From Microbacterium sp. 2FI (lineage in GTDB: Bacteria > Actinomycetota > Actinomycetes > Actinomycetales > Microbacteriaceae), in assembly GCF_005502885.1 (NCBI RefSeq), contig NZ_SCMR01000025.1, positions 1-58,504 on the forward strand: DNA of 58,504 nt, read 5' to 3'. Within the stretch, counting starts at the first letter, position 1. Each line of letters begins with the position of its first letter. Under the pieces are notes generated by a model. It was not told the origin of the DNA, did no database searches, and saw nothing but the letters and a program-made list of their open reading frames with translations. Of this stretch, positions 35,002 to 43,110 are shown piece after piece. The position numbers were made by a program, and so were the translations under genes.

Positions 35002-35936
35002 CCGAGACCGCCGTCTACGCCGCGGGCGGCGTCGTCTGGCGCATCGTCGACGACAAGCTGCGTGTGCTGCTGATCCACCGGACGCAGTACCGCGACGTCA
35101 CCCTGCCCAAAGGCAAGGTCGACCCGGGCGAGATGCTCGCCGAGACGGCCGCGCGCGAGATCTTCGAAGAGACCGGCATCCGGGTCTCGCTCGGCGTGCC
35201 GGTGGGCGTCTCGCGCTATCGCCTGCCGAGCAAGCGCATCAAGATCGTCCACTACTGGGCGGCGGAGGCCACGGAGGCCGCGATCCGGGCATCGGCGTTC
35301 GTACCGAACAAGGAGATCGCCGCCATCGAGTGGGTGACGGCGAAGAAGGCACTCAAGCGCCTGAGCTACCCGGTCGACGTCGAGATCCTCGAGAACTTCC
35401 TGGCACTCGTCGAACAGGGCGTGCTGCGCACTTTCCCCATCGTCGCGCTGCGCCACGCCAAGGCCCTCGGCCGCGAGGAGTGGGAGGGCACCGACAAGGC
35501 GCGCCCGCTGGCGCCCCGCGGGAAGAAGCAGGCCTACTCGATCGTGGGACCTCTGCTGGCCTTCGGCGCCCGCAAGCTCATCTCGAGTCCCGCGACCCGA
35601 TGCGTGAAGACCCTTGCGCCGCTGTCGGCGGCGCTCGGCCGCACGATCGACAAGACCGCGCTGATCGGCCAGGACGCGTGGGAGGAGGGCTCCTCCGACG
35701 CGAGGACCGTCATCGGCGAACGCGTTCGTGCTCGAAAGCCCGCGGTGCTCTGCAGCCACGGACCCGTGCTCCCCGAGATCCTGAGCGAACTCGCCCTCGC
35801 CACCGGAACGCTCAAGGGCTCGTACCTCGGCAGCGCGTCGGCCCTCGAGCCGGCTGCGTTCTCCGTCGTGCATCTGTCGGTCGACAACCCCGGTTCGGGC
35901 ATCGTCGCGATCGAGACCCACCTTCCCAAGCCCTGA
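34998..35936 (+). CDS. mutT1: MutT1-type Nudix hydrolase with C-terminal histidine-phosphatase domain
   Basis: A 312-residue two-domain enzyme. The N-terminal Nudix domain has a G-x5-E-x7-REUxEExGU box in GKVDPGEMLAETAAREIFEE, then TGI. Residues about 145-312 form a phosphoglycerate-mutase-like domain starting VALRHAKA (RH-x-K/E signature) with CSHGPVLPEI later. This is the arrangement of mycobacterial MutT1, which hydrolyses 8-oxo-dGTP and diadenosine polyphosphates. The ATG at 34998 overlaps the ppk stop by 4 bp. Coupling to ppk is a recurrent actinobacterial arrangement. Confidence 0.92.
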   Translation: MTETAVYAAGGVVWRIVDDKLRVLLIHRTQYRDVTLPKGKVDPGEMLAETAAREIFEETGIRVSLGVPVGVSRYRLPSKRIKIVHYWAAEATEAAIRASAFVPNKEIAAIEWVTAKKALKRLSYPVDVEILENFLALVEQGVLRTFPIVALRHAKALGREEWEGTDKARPLAPRGKKQAYSIVGPLLAFGARKLISSPATRCVKTLAPLSAALGRTIDKTALIGQDAWEEGSSDARTVIGERVRARKPAVLCSHGPVLPEILSELALATGTLKGSYLGSASALEPAAFSVVHLSVDNPGSGIVAIETHLPKP

Positions 35937-35972
35937 CGCCGCGCGGGTCCAACCCCCGGCACACCCCCGCTC

Positions 35973-36013
35973 GTTCACCTTCCGTTCACCGTCCGAGCGC
36001 ACTCTGGTAAGAG
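35973..36013 (+). promoter_or_regulatory. PHO box and promoter of the pst operon
   Basis: Two exact GTTCACC repeats begin at 35973 and 35984, spaced by 11 bp, the spacing of the actinobacterial PHO box bound by PhoP/RegX3. An extended -10 element TGG-TAAGAG (36005-36013) lies 17 bp beyond the second repeat, so the box substitutes for the -35 region as in other phosphate promoters. The pstS GTG starts at 36106. Confidence 0.82.
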
Positions 36014-36105
36014 TCCACGCCTACGTTTCAGTGCGTGCCCTGCACCGGGCCGCATACCCGAAGCCCTTGTGGCCTCATTTCCCTGACACGTGAAGGATTC
36101 ACACA

Positions 36106-37218
36106 GTGAAGATCTCCCGCATCGCCCAGGTGGGCGCTGTCGCCGCTATCGCGGCCCTCGTACTCGCAGGTTGCGCCTCCAACGAGGGCACCGGCGGCAC
36201 CCCGTCCGAGGAGTCGGACGGGCCCGTCCTCGAAGGCGAAATCGCCGGCGGCGGCGCGTCGTCGCAGGAAGTGGGCGTGAACGCCTGGATCGCCGGCTTC
36301 CAGACCGCGAACACCGGTGTGACCATCACCTACGACCCGTCGGGTTCGGGCGCGGGCCGCGACTCGTTCCAGGCCGGCGCGTTCCCGTTCGCAGGCTCCG
36401 ACCGCGCGTTCGACGCCGACGAGATCGCCGCCGGGCCGTTCGACGGCTGCGTCGAGGGCACCGACATCATCGAGCTGCCGACCTACATCTCGCCGATCGC
36501 CGTGATCTTCAGCGTCGAGGGCGTCGACTCGCTCAATCTCGACGCCGCGACGATCGCGGGCATGTTCGCCGGGACGATCACGAACTGGAACGACCCGGCC
36601 ATCGCCGCGCTGAACGAGGGCGTCGAGCTTCCCGACCTGGCCGTCACCCCCGTGCACCGCTCGGACGACTCGGGCACCACCGAGAACTTCACGGACTACC
36701 TCTTCCAGGCCGCTCCCGACGCGTGGACCTACGAGCCCGACGGCGTCTGGCCGATCCCGAGCGGCGAGGCCGCCCAGGGCACCTCGGGCGTGGTGTCGGC
36801 TGTCGCCGGCGGAAACGGGACCATCGGCTACGCCGACGCGTCGCGCGCCGCCGAAGAGGGCCTCTCGACTGTCGCCGTCCAGGTGGGCGACGAGTTCGTG
36901 AGCTACTCTCCCGAGGCCGCAGCGGCCATCGTCGACGCATCGCCCTTCGAGGAGGGTCGCACCGCGGGTGACCTCGCGATCTCGCTCGACCGCACCTCCG
37001 AAGCCGCGGGCGTCTACCCGATCGTGCTCGTCAGCTACATGATCGCGTGCGAGGAGTACGTCGACGCGGCCGTCGCGCCGATCGTCAAGGGATTCCTGCA
37101 GTACGTCGCCAGCCCCGAGGGTCAGGACGAGGCCGCAGCCGCGGCCGGAAGCGCCCCGATCTCGGACTCGCTGCGTGACAAGGTCACCGCTGCGATCGAT
37201 CTGATCGTCACGCCGTAA
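36106..37218 (+). CDS. pstS: Phosphate ABC transporter substrate-binding lipoprotein PstS
   Basis: A 370-residue periplasmic-type phosphate-binding protein. The lipobox LVLAGC places the modified cysteine at Cys23. The family core GAGSSQEVGVNAWI, YDPSGSGAGRDSF (phosphate-binding serines), and HRSDDSGTTENFTDYL are present, and the length is normal. The start is GTG 36106 after AAGGATT. It is the first gene of pstSCAB and is preceded by a PHO box. A stem-loop in the pstS-pstC gap may set its expression higher than that of the downstream genes. Confidence 0.97.
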   Translation: MKISRIAQVGAVAAIAALVLAGCASNEGTGGTPSEESDGPVLEGEIAGGGASSQEVGVNAWIAGFQTANTGVTITYDPSGSGAGRDSFQAGAFPFAGSDRAFDADEIAAGPFDGCVEGTDIIELPTYISPIAVIFSVEGVDSLNLDAATIAGMFAGTITNWNDPAIAALNEGVELPDLAVTPVHRSDDSGTTENFTDYLFQAAPDAWTYEPDGVWPIPSGEAAQGTSGVVSAVAGGNGTIGYADASRAAEEGLSTVAVQVGDEFVSYSPEAAAAIVDASPFEEGRTAGDLAISLDRTSEAAGVYPIVLVSYMIACEEYVDAAVAPIVKGFLQYVASPEGQDEAAAAAGSAPISDSLRDKVTAAIDLIVTP

Positions 37219-37225
37219 CACCCCG

Positions 37226-37257
37226 CCCGGCCCGGTGGCTGATGTCACCGGGCCGGG
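37226..37257 (+). terminator. Stem-loop between pstS and pstC (attenuator or processing site)
   Basis: A perfect 12-bp stem (37226-37237 with 37246-37257) with an 8-nt loop is followed by TTCTCTCTCG. It begins 7 bp after the pstS stop. Since pstCAB follow on the same strand, it probably causes partial termination or 3' stabilisation, giving excess binding protein over permease. Confidence 0.7.
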
Positions 37258-37290
37258 TTCTCTCTCGCCCCCCTCCGAGAACTGGAAGCC

Positions 37291-38241
37291 ATGACCACCA
37301 CAGCTGCTCCGGCCGCGACGGTACCCAAGCCGAAACAGCGTCCCGGCGACCGCTGGTTCTCCGCCACGGCGCTCGGCGCGGGGACGATGATTCTCGTCAC
37401 CCTCGCCGCGGTCGCGATCTTCCTGATCGTCCAGTCGATTCCCGGGATCAGCGCCACCAGCGAGAATGCCTCGATTCTCACCGGCACCTTCTGGGAGTAC
37501 GTCGCCCCCCTCGCCTTCGGCACGGTCTGGGCCTCGATCCTCGCCCTCGTCATGGCTGTGCCGCTCGCGGTCGGTGTCGCGCTCTTCATCTCGCACTACG
37601 CCCCTCGCCGGATGGCGCAGGGGCTCGGCTACGTCGTCGATCTGCTCGCAGCCGTCCCCTCCGTCGTCTTCGGCCTGTGGGGCATCATGGTCCTCGCCCC
37701 CGCCGTCCAGCCGGTGTACGCATGGCTCAACGCCAACATGGGCTGGTTCCCGCTCTTCGGCGGCACCGTCTCGAGCACCGGCCGCACGATCTTCACCGCC
37801 GCGATGGTCCTCGCCGTCATGGTCGTGCCGATCATCACCGCCATCTGCCGTGAGATCTTCCTGCAGACCCCGGTCCTCCACGAGGAAGCCGCGCTGGCCC
37901 TCGGAGCGACCCGCTGGGAGATGGTGCGGATGGCGGTCTTCCCCTTCGCCCGCAGCGGTATCGTCTCGGCGTCGATGCTCGGCCTCGGGCGAGCCCTCGG
38001 CGAGACGATGGCCGTCGCCATGGTGCTCTCGGTGTCGAACCGGATCACCTTCCAGCTCTTCACCGCCGAGAACCCCGGAACGATCCCTGCGAACATCGCG
38101 CTGACCTTCCCCGAGTCGTACGGCGTGAACATCAACGTCCTCATCGCGACCGGTCTCATCCTCTTCATCGTCACCTTCATCGTCAACGCGATCGCTCGCT
38201 GGATCGTCAGTCGGCGCAAGGAATTCTCGGGAGCCAACTGA
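37291..38241 (+). CDS. pstC: Phosphate ABC transporter permease PstC
   Basis: A 316-residue inner-membrane permease. Six or seven helices surround the EAA-type loop that binds PstB: LHEEAALALGATRWEMVRMA followed by FPFARSG. The N-terminal helix begins near residue 25 (SATALGAGTMILVTLAAVAI). It pairs with PstA to form the phosphate channel of the high-affinity importer. The ATG at 37291 and the spacing of 1 bp to pstA are consistent with operon expression. Confidence 0.96.
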   Translation: MTTTAAPAATVPKPKQRPGDRWFSATALGAGTMILVTLAAVAIFLIVQSIPGISATSENASILTGTFWEYVAPLAFGTVWASILALVMAVPLAVGVALFISHYAPRRMAQGLGYVVDLLAAVPSVVFGLWGIMVLAPAVQPVYAWLNANMGWFPLFGGTVSSTGRTIFTAAMVLAVMVVPIITAICREIFLQTPVLHEEAALALGATRWEMVRMAVFPFARSGIVSASMLGLGRALGETMAVAMVLSVSNRITFQLFTAENPGTIPANIALTFPESYGVNINVLIATGLILFIVTFIVNAIARWIVSRRKEFSGAN

Positions 38242-38242
38242 C

Positions 38243-39349
38243 ATGACCGTGACGACTGCTGCTCCCGCACAGGCGCCTTCGCCGCTCGATCCAGAATCGT
38301 CCCGCCTCACGAGCGGCCATCTGCCGCGCTGGGCACCGTGGATGATCCTCGGCCTCGCCGGCGTGGTCAGCGCCCTGCTCTTCGCCGTCTTCGCGGTCGC
38401 CGGCGGCGTGGCCTTCAACATCGCCGGATGGGCCATCATCACAGCCATCCTCTATCTGGTGCTGATCGTCGGCATTTCGAGCATGGTCGAAGGACGCCGG
38501 AAGGGCGTCGACCGCCTCATCACGGGCATCGTCGCGGTGGCCTTCGCCATCGCGATGGTTCCGCTCATCTCGGTCGCCTGGACCGTCCTCGTCAACGGCA
38601 TCGCCGGCATCAACGCCGAGTTCTTCACCAGCTCGATGCGCAACGTCGTCGGCGAGGGAGGCGGCGCGCTCCACGCGATCGTCGGAACGCTGCTCATCAC
38701 GCTCGCCGCTGCAGTCATCTCGATTCCGATCGGCATCTTCACGGCGATCTACCTCGTCGAGTACGGCGAGGGCAAGCGCATCGCCCAGGGCATCACCTTC
38801 CTCGTCGACGTCATGACGGGCATCCCGTCGATCGTCGCCGGTCTGTTCGCCTACGCGCTCTTCGCACTGTTCTTCGATCCGGGCATCCGCATGGGCATCA
38901 TGGGATCCATCGCGCTCGCGGTGCTCATGATCCCGGTCGTCGTCCGCTCGAGCGAAGAGATGCTGCGCCTCGTCCCCAATGAGCTGCGCGAAGCGGCCTA
39001 CGCACTCGGAGTGCCGAAGTGGCTGACGATCGCGAAGGTCGTCCTCCCGACATCCATCGCGGGAATCACGACCGGCGTCATGCTCTCGATCTCGCGCGTG
39101 ATCGGCGAGACGGCTCCGCTTCTGCTGACCGCGGGCGTGGCCACCTCGATGAACTACAACCTCTTCGACGGACGCATGATGACTCTCCCCGTGTTCGCGT
39201 ACACGCAGTATGCGAACTCCGGCATCCCGGTCGAGGCGTACCTGAACCGCGCCTGGGCGGCCGCGCTCGTCCTGATCGTCATCGTGATGCTGCTGAACCT
39301 CATCGCGCGCCTCGTCGCGAAGATCTTCTCCCCCAAACTCGGCCGCTGA
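38243..39349 (+). CDS. pstA: Phosphate ABC transporter permease PstA
   Basis: A 368-residue permease partner of PstC. Conserved parts include the segment LITLAAAVISIPIGIFTAIY, the cytoplasmic EAA loop NELREAAYALGVPKWLTIAK and IAGITTGVMLSISRVIGETA. A longer cytoplasmic N-terminus and two extra helices at the start compared with E. coli PstA are normal in actinobacteria. It begins 1 bp after pstC and ends 35 bp before pstB. Confidence 0.96.
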   Translation: MTVTTAAPAQAPSPLDPESSRLTSGHLPRWAPWMILGLAGVVSALLFAVFAVAGGVAFNIAGWAIITAILYLVLIVGISSMVEGRRKGVDRLITGIVAVAFAIAMVPLISVAWTVLVNGIAGINAEFFTSSMRNVVGEGGGALHAIVGTLLITLAAAVISIPIGIFTAIYLVEYGEGKRIAQGITFLVDVMTGIPSIVAGLFAYALFALFFDPGIRMGIMGSIALAVLMIPVVVRSSEEMLRLVPNELREAAYALGVPKWLTIAKVVLPTSIAGITTGVMLSISRVIGETAPLLLTAGVATSMNYNLFDGRMMTLPVFAYTQYANSGIPVEAYLNRAWAAALVLIVIVMLLNLIARLVAKIFSPKLGR

Positions 39350-39384
39350 GCCGCACCCTTCTCCGAATCGAATCAAGAGGAATC

Positions 39385-40164
39385 GTGTCCAAGAGCATCG
39401 AAGTCAACGATCTGAACGTCTACTACGGCGACTTCCTGGCCGTCGAGGGCGTATCGCTCGACATCGAGCCGCGCAGCGTGACCGCCTTCATCGGCCCGTC
39501 GGGATGCGGCAAGTCGACGTTCCTGCGAACCCTCAACCGCATGCACGAGGTCATCCCCCGCGCACGGGTCGAGGGCAGCGTACTGCTCGACGGCGACGAC
39601 CTCTACGCGCCGAACGTCGATCCTGTGTTGGTGCGCCGTCAGGTGGGCATGGTCTTCCAGCGCCCCAACCCGTTCCCGACGATGTCGATCAAGGAGAACG
39701 TGCTGGCGGGCGTGAAGCTCAACAACAACCGCATCTCGAAGTCCGACGCCGATGCCCTGGTCGAGAAGTCGCTGCAGGGCGCCAACCTCTGGAACGAGGT
39801 CAAGGATCGCCTCGACAAGCCCGGCTCGGGTCTCTCAGGCGGCCAGCAGCAGCGTCTGTGCATCGCGCGCGCGATCGCCGTCTCCCCCGAGGTCATCCTC
39901 ATGGACGAGCCCTGCTCGGCGCTCGACCCGATCTCGACGTACGCGATCGAGGAGCTGATCGGCGAGCTGAAGAACGACTACACCGTCGTCATCGTCACCC
40001 ACAACATGCAGCAGGCCTCGCGCGTCAGCGACAAGACGGCGTTCTTCAACATCGCCGGCACCGGCAAGCCCGGCAAGCTCATCGAGTACGACGACACCCG
40101 CACGATCTTCACGACGCCGTCGGTGCAGGCGACCGAGGACTACGTCTCGGGCCGATTCGGCTGA
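39385..40164 (+). CDS. pstB: Phosphate ABC transporter ATP-binding protein PstB
   Basis: A 259-residue ABC ATPase that powers phosphate import and, with PhoU, takes part in kinase control. Walker A is GPSGCGKST, the signature LSGGQQQRLCIARA, Walker B VILMDEPCSALDP and the H-loop VTHNMQQA. The start is GTG 39385 after AAGAGGA, beginning SKSIEVNDLNVYYGDF. A 67-bp tandem repeat begins within the last codons of this gene, so the stop codon is part of the repeat. Confidence 0.97.
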   Translation: MSKSIEVNDLNVYYGDFLAVEGVSLDIEPRSVTAFIGPSGCGKSTFLRTLNRMHEVIPRARVEGSVLLDGDDLYAPNVDPVLVRRQVGMVFQRPNPFPTMSIKENVLAGVKLNNNRISKSDADALVEKSLQGANLWNEVKDRLDKPGSGLSGGQQQRLCIARAIAVSPEVILMDEPCSALDPISTYAIEELIGELKNDYTVVIVTHNMQQASRVSDKTAFFNIAGTGKPGKLIEYDDTRTIFTTPSVQATEDYVSGRFG

Positions 40165-40301
40165 GCGCCGCAGGCGCACACCCGAATCCGGTTGTCGAGT
40201 AGCGCGCCAGCGCGTATCGAGACACGGCTGAGCGCCGCAGGCGCACACCCGAATCCGCTTGTCGAGTAGCGCGCCAGCGCGTATCGAGACACGGCTGAGC
40301 G
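40158..40301. repeat. 67-bp tandem repeat (2.15 copies)
   Basis: Unit 1 is 40158-40224, unit 2 is 40225-40291 and a 10-bp partial copy ends at 40301. The complete units differ at one base. Each unit contains the near-palindromic stretch starting GTCGAGTAGCGCGCC, an element that recurs between genes of Microbacteriaceae as far as I recall. The array starts at the pstB stop codon and may contribute a hairpin terminator. Confidence 0.9.
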
Positions 40302-40422
40302 AGGTCGTTTCGCCGGGCACGACTGCGGGCTGACCGCCCGACACGCCGGCTGCGGCATCCCCTACCCGGCGTGTCGCGGTGTCCGCCCGCCTTGCGCACG
40401 CGATGCGCGCCGATGGCGCGGG

Positions 40423-41310
40423 TCAGTCGCGCGGGCTCAGCAGGTAACGGTTGACGGATGCCGTGAGGGCGGCATCCAGCGGAATGTCGGCGCCGTCGAT
40501 CGCGACGATCGGAGCGGCGAGGCGCACGCTCGAGACGAGCCATGCGGCATCGGCCCGCGCGAGGTCGGCCACTGGAATGGTCTCGTAGGCCGTCTCGAAG
40601 CCCGAAACCTCGAGGTGCTCGAACAGGCTCAGCTGCGTCGTGCCGTGCAGGATCCCGCCCGTCGGCGCAGGCGTGACGAAGCGATCGCCGAAGCGCAGGA
40701 TCAACGAAGCCGTGGGAGCCTCGAGCACGAATCCGTCGGACGTGACGAAAATGGCGTCGTCGGCGCCGCGGCGCTTCGCCTCGCGGATCGCCGCCATGTT
40801 CACCGCATACGACAGCGTCTTGGCCCCCAGCAGCAGCCACGGCGCGCGGGCGGGCACATCGAGCGCGTAACCACGGTCGAGCGTCACCACGCGGATGCCG
40901 TTCTCGCGAGCGGGCCGGAAGTCGGCAGCACTGGCCGAGGTGACCCACGCGGTCGGTGCCGGCCCGTGCTCGACGCCGCGGCTGAGGATGAGCTTGATGA
41001 CGGCCTCGCCCTCGGCCGGACCGTTCGCAGCGGCCACCTCGACCGCCTGACGCCACTGCTCGATGTGTGGCGCGGGCAGGTCGCACAGCGCCGCGGAGTG
41101 CGCGAGTCGCTCGAGGTGCGGGCCGACCTCCTGCGCATGCGCGTCGACGACGCCGATCGACTCGAAGATCCCGTCGCCGCGCTGCGTGCTCAGCTCGCCG
41201 ACGCTGAGCGCGGGGGCGGCCGGATCGATGACGGTGAAGGTCGACGCGAAGTCGGATCGGGGATCATCGGATGCCGCGGGGTCGATCACGAGAGCGAAAC
41301 GCCAGGCCAT
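40423..41310 (-). CDS. Class IV aminotransferase (PabC/aminodeoxychorismate lyase-like)
   Basis: A 295-residue PLP-dependent fold-type IV enzyme. GDGIFESIGVVD near residue 45 and the Arg-rich loop match, the catalytic lysine is expected in LLLGAKTLSYAVNM (near residue 162), and DDAIFVTSDGFVLEAPTASL is the conserved E-x-x-x-x-N/T loop. In 4-aminobenzoate synthesis such enzymes release pyruvate; branched-chain or D-amino-acid transaminases are related alternatives. Its product is therefore not fixed by sequence. It is preceded by the structured RNA region and the next gene is on the same strand. Confidence 0.85.
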   Translation of the reverse strand: MAWRFALVIDPAASDDPRSDFASTFTVIDPAAPALSVGELSTQRGDGIFESIGVVDAHAQEVGPHLERLAHSAALCDLPAPHIEQWRQAVEVAAANGPAEGEAVIKLILSRGVEHGPAPTAWVTSASAADFRPARENGIRVVTLDRGYALDVPARAPWLLLGAKTLSYAVNMAAIREAKRRGADDAIFVTSDGFVLEAPTASLILRFGDRFVTPAPTGGILHGTTQLSLFEHLEVSGFETAYETIPVADLARADAAWLVSSVRLAAPIVAIDGADIPLDAALTASVNRYLLSPRD

Positions 41311-41356
41311 GCCACCGAGCCTATTCCGTGGGGAATGCCGACGAGGCCTCCTCGGT

Positions 41357-41362
41357 TACACT
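41357..41362 (+). promoter_or_regulatory. Candidate -10 box of the structured RNA
   Basis: TACACT at 41357-41362 would place a start of transcription at about 41369, exactly the first base of the 12-bp closing stem described next. No good -35 hexamer is visible at 16-18 bp, so the promoter is weak, extended or activator-dependent. Confidence 0.45.
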
Positions 41363-41368
41363 GGATCG

Positions 41369-41453
41369 GCCGGGCCGCAGTAACCCCGGGCTCCATCTTC
41401 TGCCGCTATGAGCGGCCTCGCGCCGAGAGGCGTTCTGCGGCCCGGCTTTTTCC
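41369..41453 (+). ncRNA. Candidate small structured RNA with intrinsic terminator
   Basis: A 12-bp perfect closing stem (41369-41380 with 41435-41446) is followed by TTTTT (41447-41451). Inside it lie GCCGCU-aug-AGCGGC (about 41402-41416) and an overlapping hairpin CCTC/GAGG. The closed structure starts where a TACACT box predicts transcription. It lies between two minus-strand genes and has no open reading frame of its own. It may be a stand-alone sRNA or a strong terminator with an internal stem. I do not match it to 6C RNA, 4.5S RNA or tmRNA. Confidence 0.6.
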
Positions 41454-41466
41454 TTTTCAGGAGCCG

Positions 41467-42105
41467 TCAGCTCAGAGCGTCGCGCCGCCACAGCGCCGCA
41501 CACGCCGACAGATCGGCGGCATAGTCCGACAGCCGCAGCGCACGCGTCGTGAACGTCGAGGCCCGGTCTGGTTCGGTCGCCTCGTAGTCGTCGGCCAGCC
41601 CGACCGCGCCGGCCGCCTGCACGCGGCAGAATGCCGCCGCGCGATCGAGCGCCACCGCGAAGTCGCCCTCGAACAGGCCGCGCAGGATCGTGTCTATCAG
41701 CGCGACGAGCTCGTCCGGCCCGGCCGGTGTCGGCGCACCGGCGACGACCTCGTCGGCCGAGGTCAGCTGCGCCCGCCCGCGCTCGTACAACAGCGCTGCC
41801 GTCCGGGCGTCGTCGTGGATCATGAGCTGCAGCAGGTACAGCCGCCAGAGCGCGCCGGGCAGCGACTTCGCCGGCGACCGCGACCAGAGCTCGGCGATGT
41901 CGTCGATGCCGTGCTCGTCGGTGAAGGCGACGAGCCGGTCGACGACCGTGCCGTCGCGGTCCTCGCGCACACGGGCGAGGAGGGCGTGCGCGGTCGAATG
42001 CGCGACGCGCGACACCTCTGCCGGGTCCTCCGCGGCGAAGCGCCGATCGAAGAGCTCGGCGGGCCGGCGTACGGGCTTGTGGAACTCCCGGGACTCGTCA
42101 CTCAT
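41467..42105 (-). CDS. Uncharacterised actinobacterial protein
   Basis: A 212-residue, mainly helical protein, with no signal peptide or membrane helix. Conserved-looking segments are FHKPVRRPAELFDRRFAAED, AHSTAHALLARVREDRDG and TDEHGIDDIAELWSRSPAKS, then LPGALWRLYLLQLMI. I recall similar short proteins being mislabelled as RNA-polymerase subunits; no support for that is seen here. The ATG at 42105 (MSDESREFHKPVRRPAE) is preferred to a longer frame. It ends just before the structured RNA and probably shares a transcript start with no neighbour. Confidence 0.75.
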   Translation of the reverse strand: MSDESREFHKPVRRPAELFDRRFAAEDPAEVSRVAHSTAHALLARVREDRDGTVVDRLVAFTDEHGIDDIAELWSRSPAKSLPGALWRLYLLQLMIHDDARTAALLYERGRAQLTSADEVVAGAPTPAGPDELVALIDTILRGLFEGDFAVALDRAAAFCRVQAAGAVGLADDYEATEPDRASTFTTRALRLSDYAADLSACAALWRRDALS

Positions 42106-42181
42106 CCGATCCAGGGTACCGGCGGCGACGAGCTCAGCGGCCGTCTCGCGGGCCGGCACCATCCACGGGAGGCACACGCAC

Positions 42182-42589
42182 TCACACCTGATTGATGCGG
42201 ATGTGGTTGCCCGACGGGTCGCGGAACGCGCAGTCGCGCGGTCCCCAGTCCTGCTCGATGGGCTCCTGCAGCACCTCGGCGCCGAATGCACGCAGGCGCT
42301 CGAAGGTCGCGTCGATGTCGGTGGTCGAGAAGACATAGGGCCCGGGTCCCGAGCCCTTCACGACGAGCCGCTGGAGCGCCTCGGCGTCTTCGGGTGAGCG
42401 GCCGGCGGCCGGGTCGGAGATGACGGCTGCGAGCCCGGGCTGACCCGGGAAGCCGAAGCTCACCCAGCGAGTGCCGTCGTAGGACACATCGTTGACGATC
42501 TCGAGTCCGAGGCCGTCGCGATAGAACGGCACGGCGGCCTCGACATCGTCGACCGTGATGGGGCAGTACGCGAGAGAGATGGTGGACAT
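42182..42589 (-). CDS. VOC-family (glyoxalase/bleomycin-resistance fold) protein
   Basis: A 135-residue single-domain vicinal-oxygen-chelate protein with two beta-alpha-beta-beta-beta modules: PITVDDVEAAVPFYRDGLGL in the first and FSTTDIDATFERLRAFGAEV in the second, ending FRDPSGNHIRINQV. Metal ligands of glyoxalase I (His/Glu) are only partly kept, so a lyase, dioxygenase or drug-binding role is not determined. It lies 65 bp downstream of an AraC-type gene on the same strand, a frequent regulator/VOC pairing in actinobacteria. Confidence 0.88.
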   Translation of the reverse strand: MSTISLAYCPITVDDVEAAVPFYRDGLGLEIVNDVSYDGTRWVSFGFPGQPGLAAVISDPAAGRSPEDAEALQRLVVKGSGPGPYVFSTTDIDATFERLRAFGAEVLQEPIEQDWGPRDCAFRDPSGNHIRINQV

Positions 42590-42654
42590 GACTGCCACGC
42601 TAGGCCAGTCGCGCGAAGAGCGCTTCTCGGATCCTGCTCGACTGCTCGTTTGCC

Positions 42655-43080
42655 TCAGGCGTAGCGAGCCGGCCGAGTGAGGATCTTCGCGACGCACAGC
42701 GGCATCGCCTCGGCGGCGTCGTGCGGCCGAGCCCGATAGGCGCTCGGGGTCTCGCCCACGATGTCGCTGAACGACGAGCTGAACGAGCCGAGCGAGGTCG
42801 CACCCACGGCGGTGCAGGCATCGGTCACCGACGCGCCTGCCCGCAGCAGCGCCATGGCCCGCTCGATGCGCCGTGTCATGAGGTAGCCGTACGGCGTCTC
42901 GCCGTAGGCGACCTTGAACTCGCGCGAGAAGTGCGCGGGCGACATGAGCGCGCGCGCCGCCATCGTCGGCACGTCGAGCGGCAGCGCGTAGTCGCGATCC
43001 ATCAGGTCGCGCGCTCGCCGCAGATGCGCGAGCGTCTGCGCGCTCTGCCGGGACTGCGGAGTCGATGCCACGCCGAACAC
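42655..43080 (-). CDS. AraC-family transcriptional regulator
   Basis: A 141-residue protein consisting essentially of the two helix-turn-helix motifs of the AraC DNA-binding domain, with no sensory domain. HTH1 covers about 35-58 (TMAARALMSPAHFSREFKVA) and HTH2 covers 84-108 (SVTDACTAVGATSLGSFSSS). The stretch GETPYGYLMTRRIERA between them is standard. It probably regulates the downstream VOC gene. The start is ATG 43080, or GTG three codons later. It lies 30 bp from the rskA stop and might be read through from the sigK operon. Confidence 0.87.
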   Translation of the reverse strand: MFGVASTPQSRQSAQTLAHLRRARDLMDRDYALPLDVPTMAARALMSPAHFSREFKVAYGETPYGYLMTRRIERAMALLRAGASVTDACTAVGATSLGSFSSSFSDIVGETPSAYRARPHDAAEAMPLCVAKILTRPARYA

Positions 43081-43110
43081 GCTACCCCGGCCGCCGCACC
43101 GCGAGCCGGC

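Noticed and set aside
36028..38448. An 806-residue open frame opposite pstS/pstC
   Set aside because: Shadow of the pst genes; low-complexity Asp/Arg/Gly composition.
41369..41453. The structured RNA as 4.5S SRP RNA, 6C RNA or tmRNA
   Set aside because: The conserved SRP GGAAGCAGC-type core, the six-C loops and the tRNA-like tmRNA end are not present.
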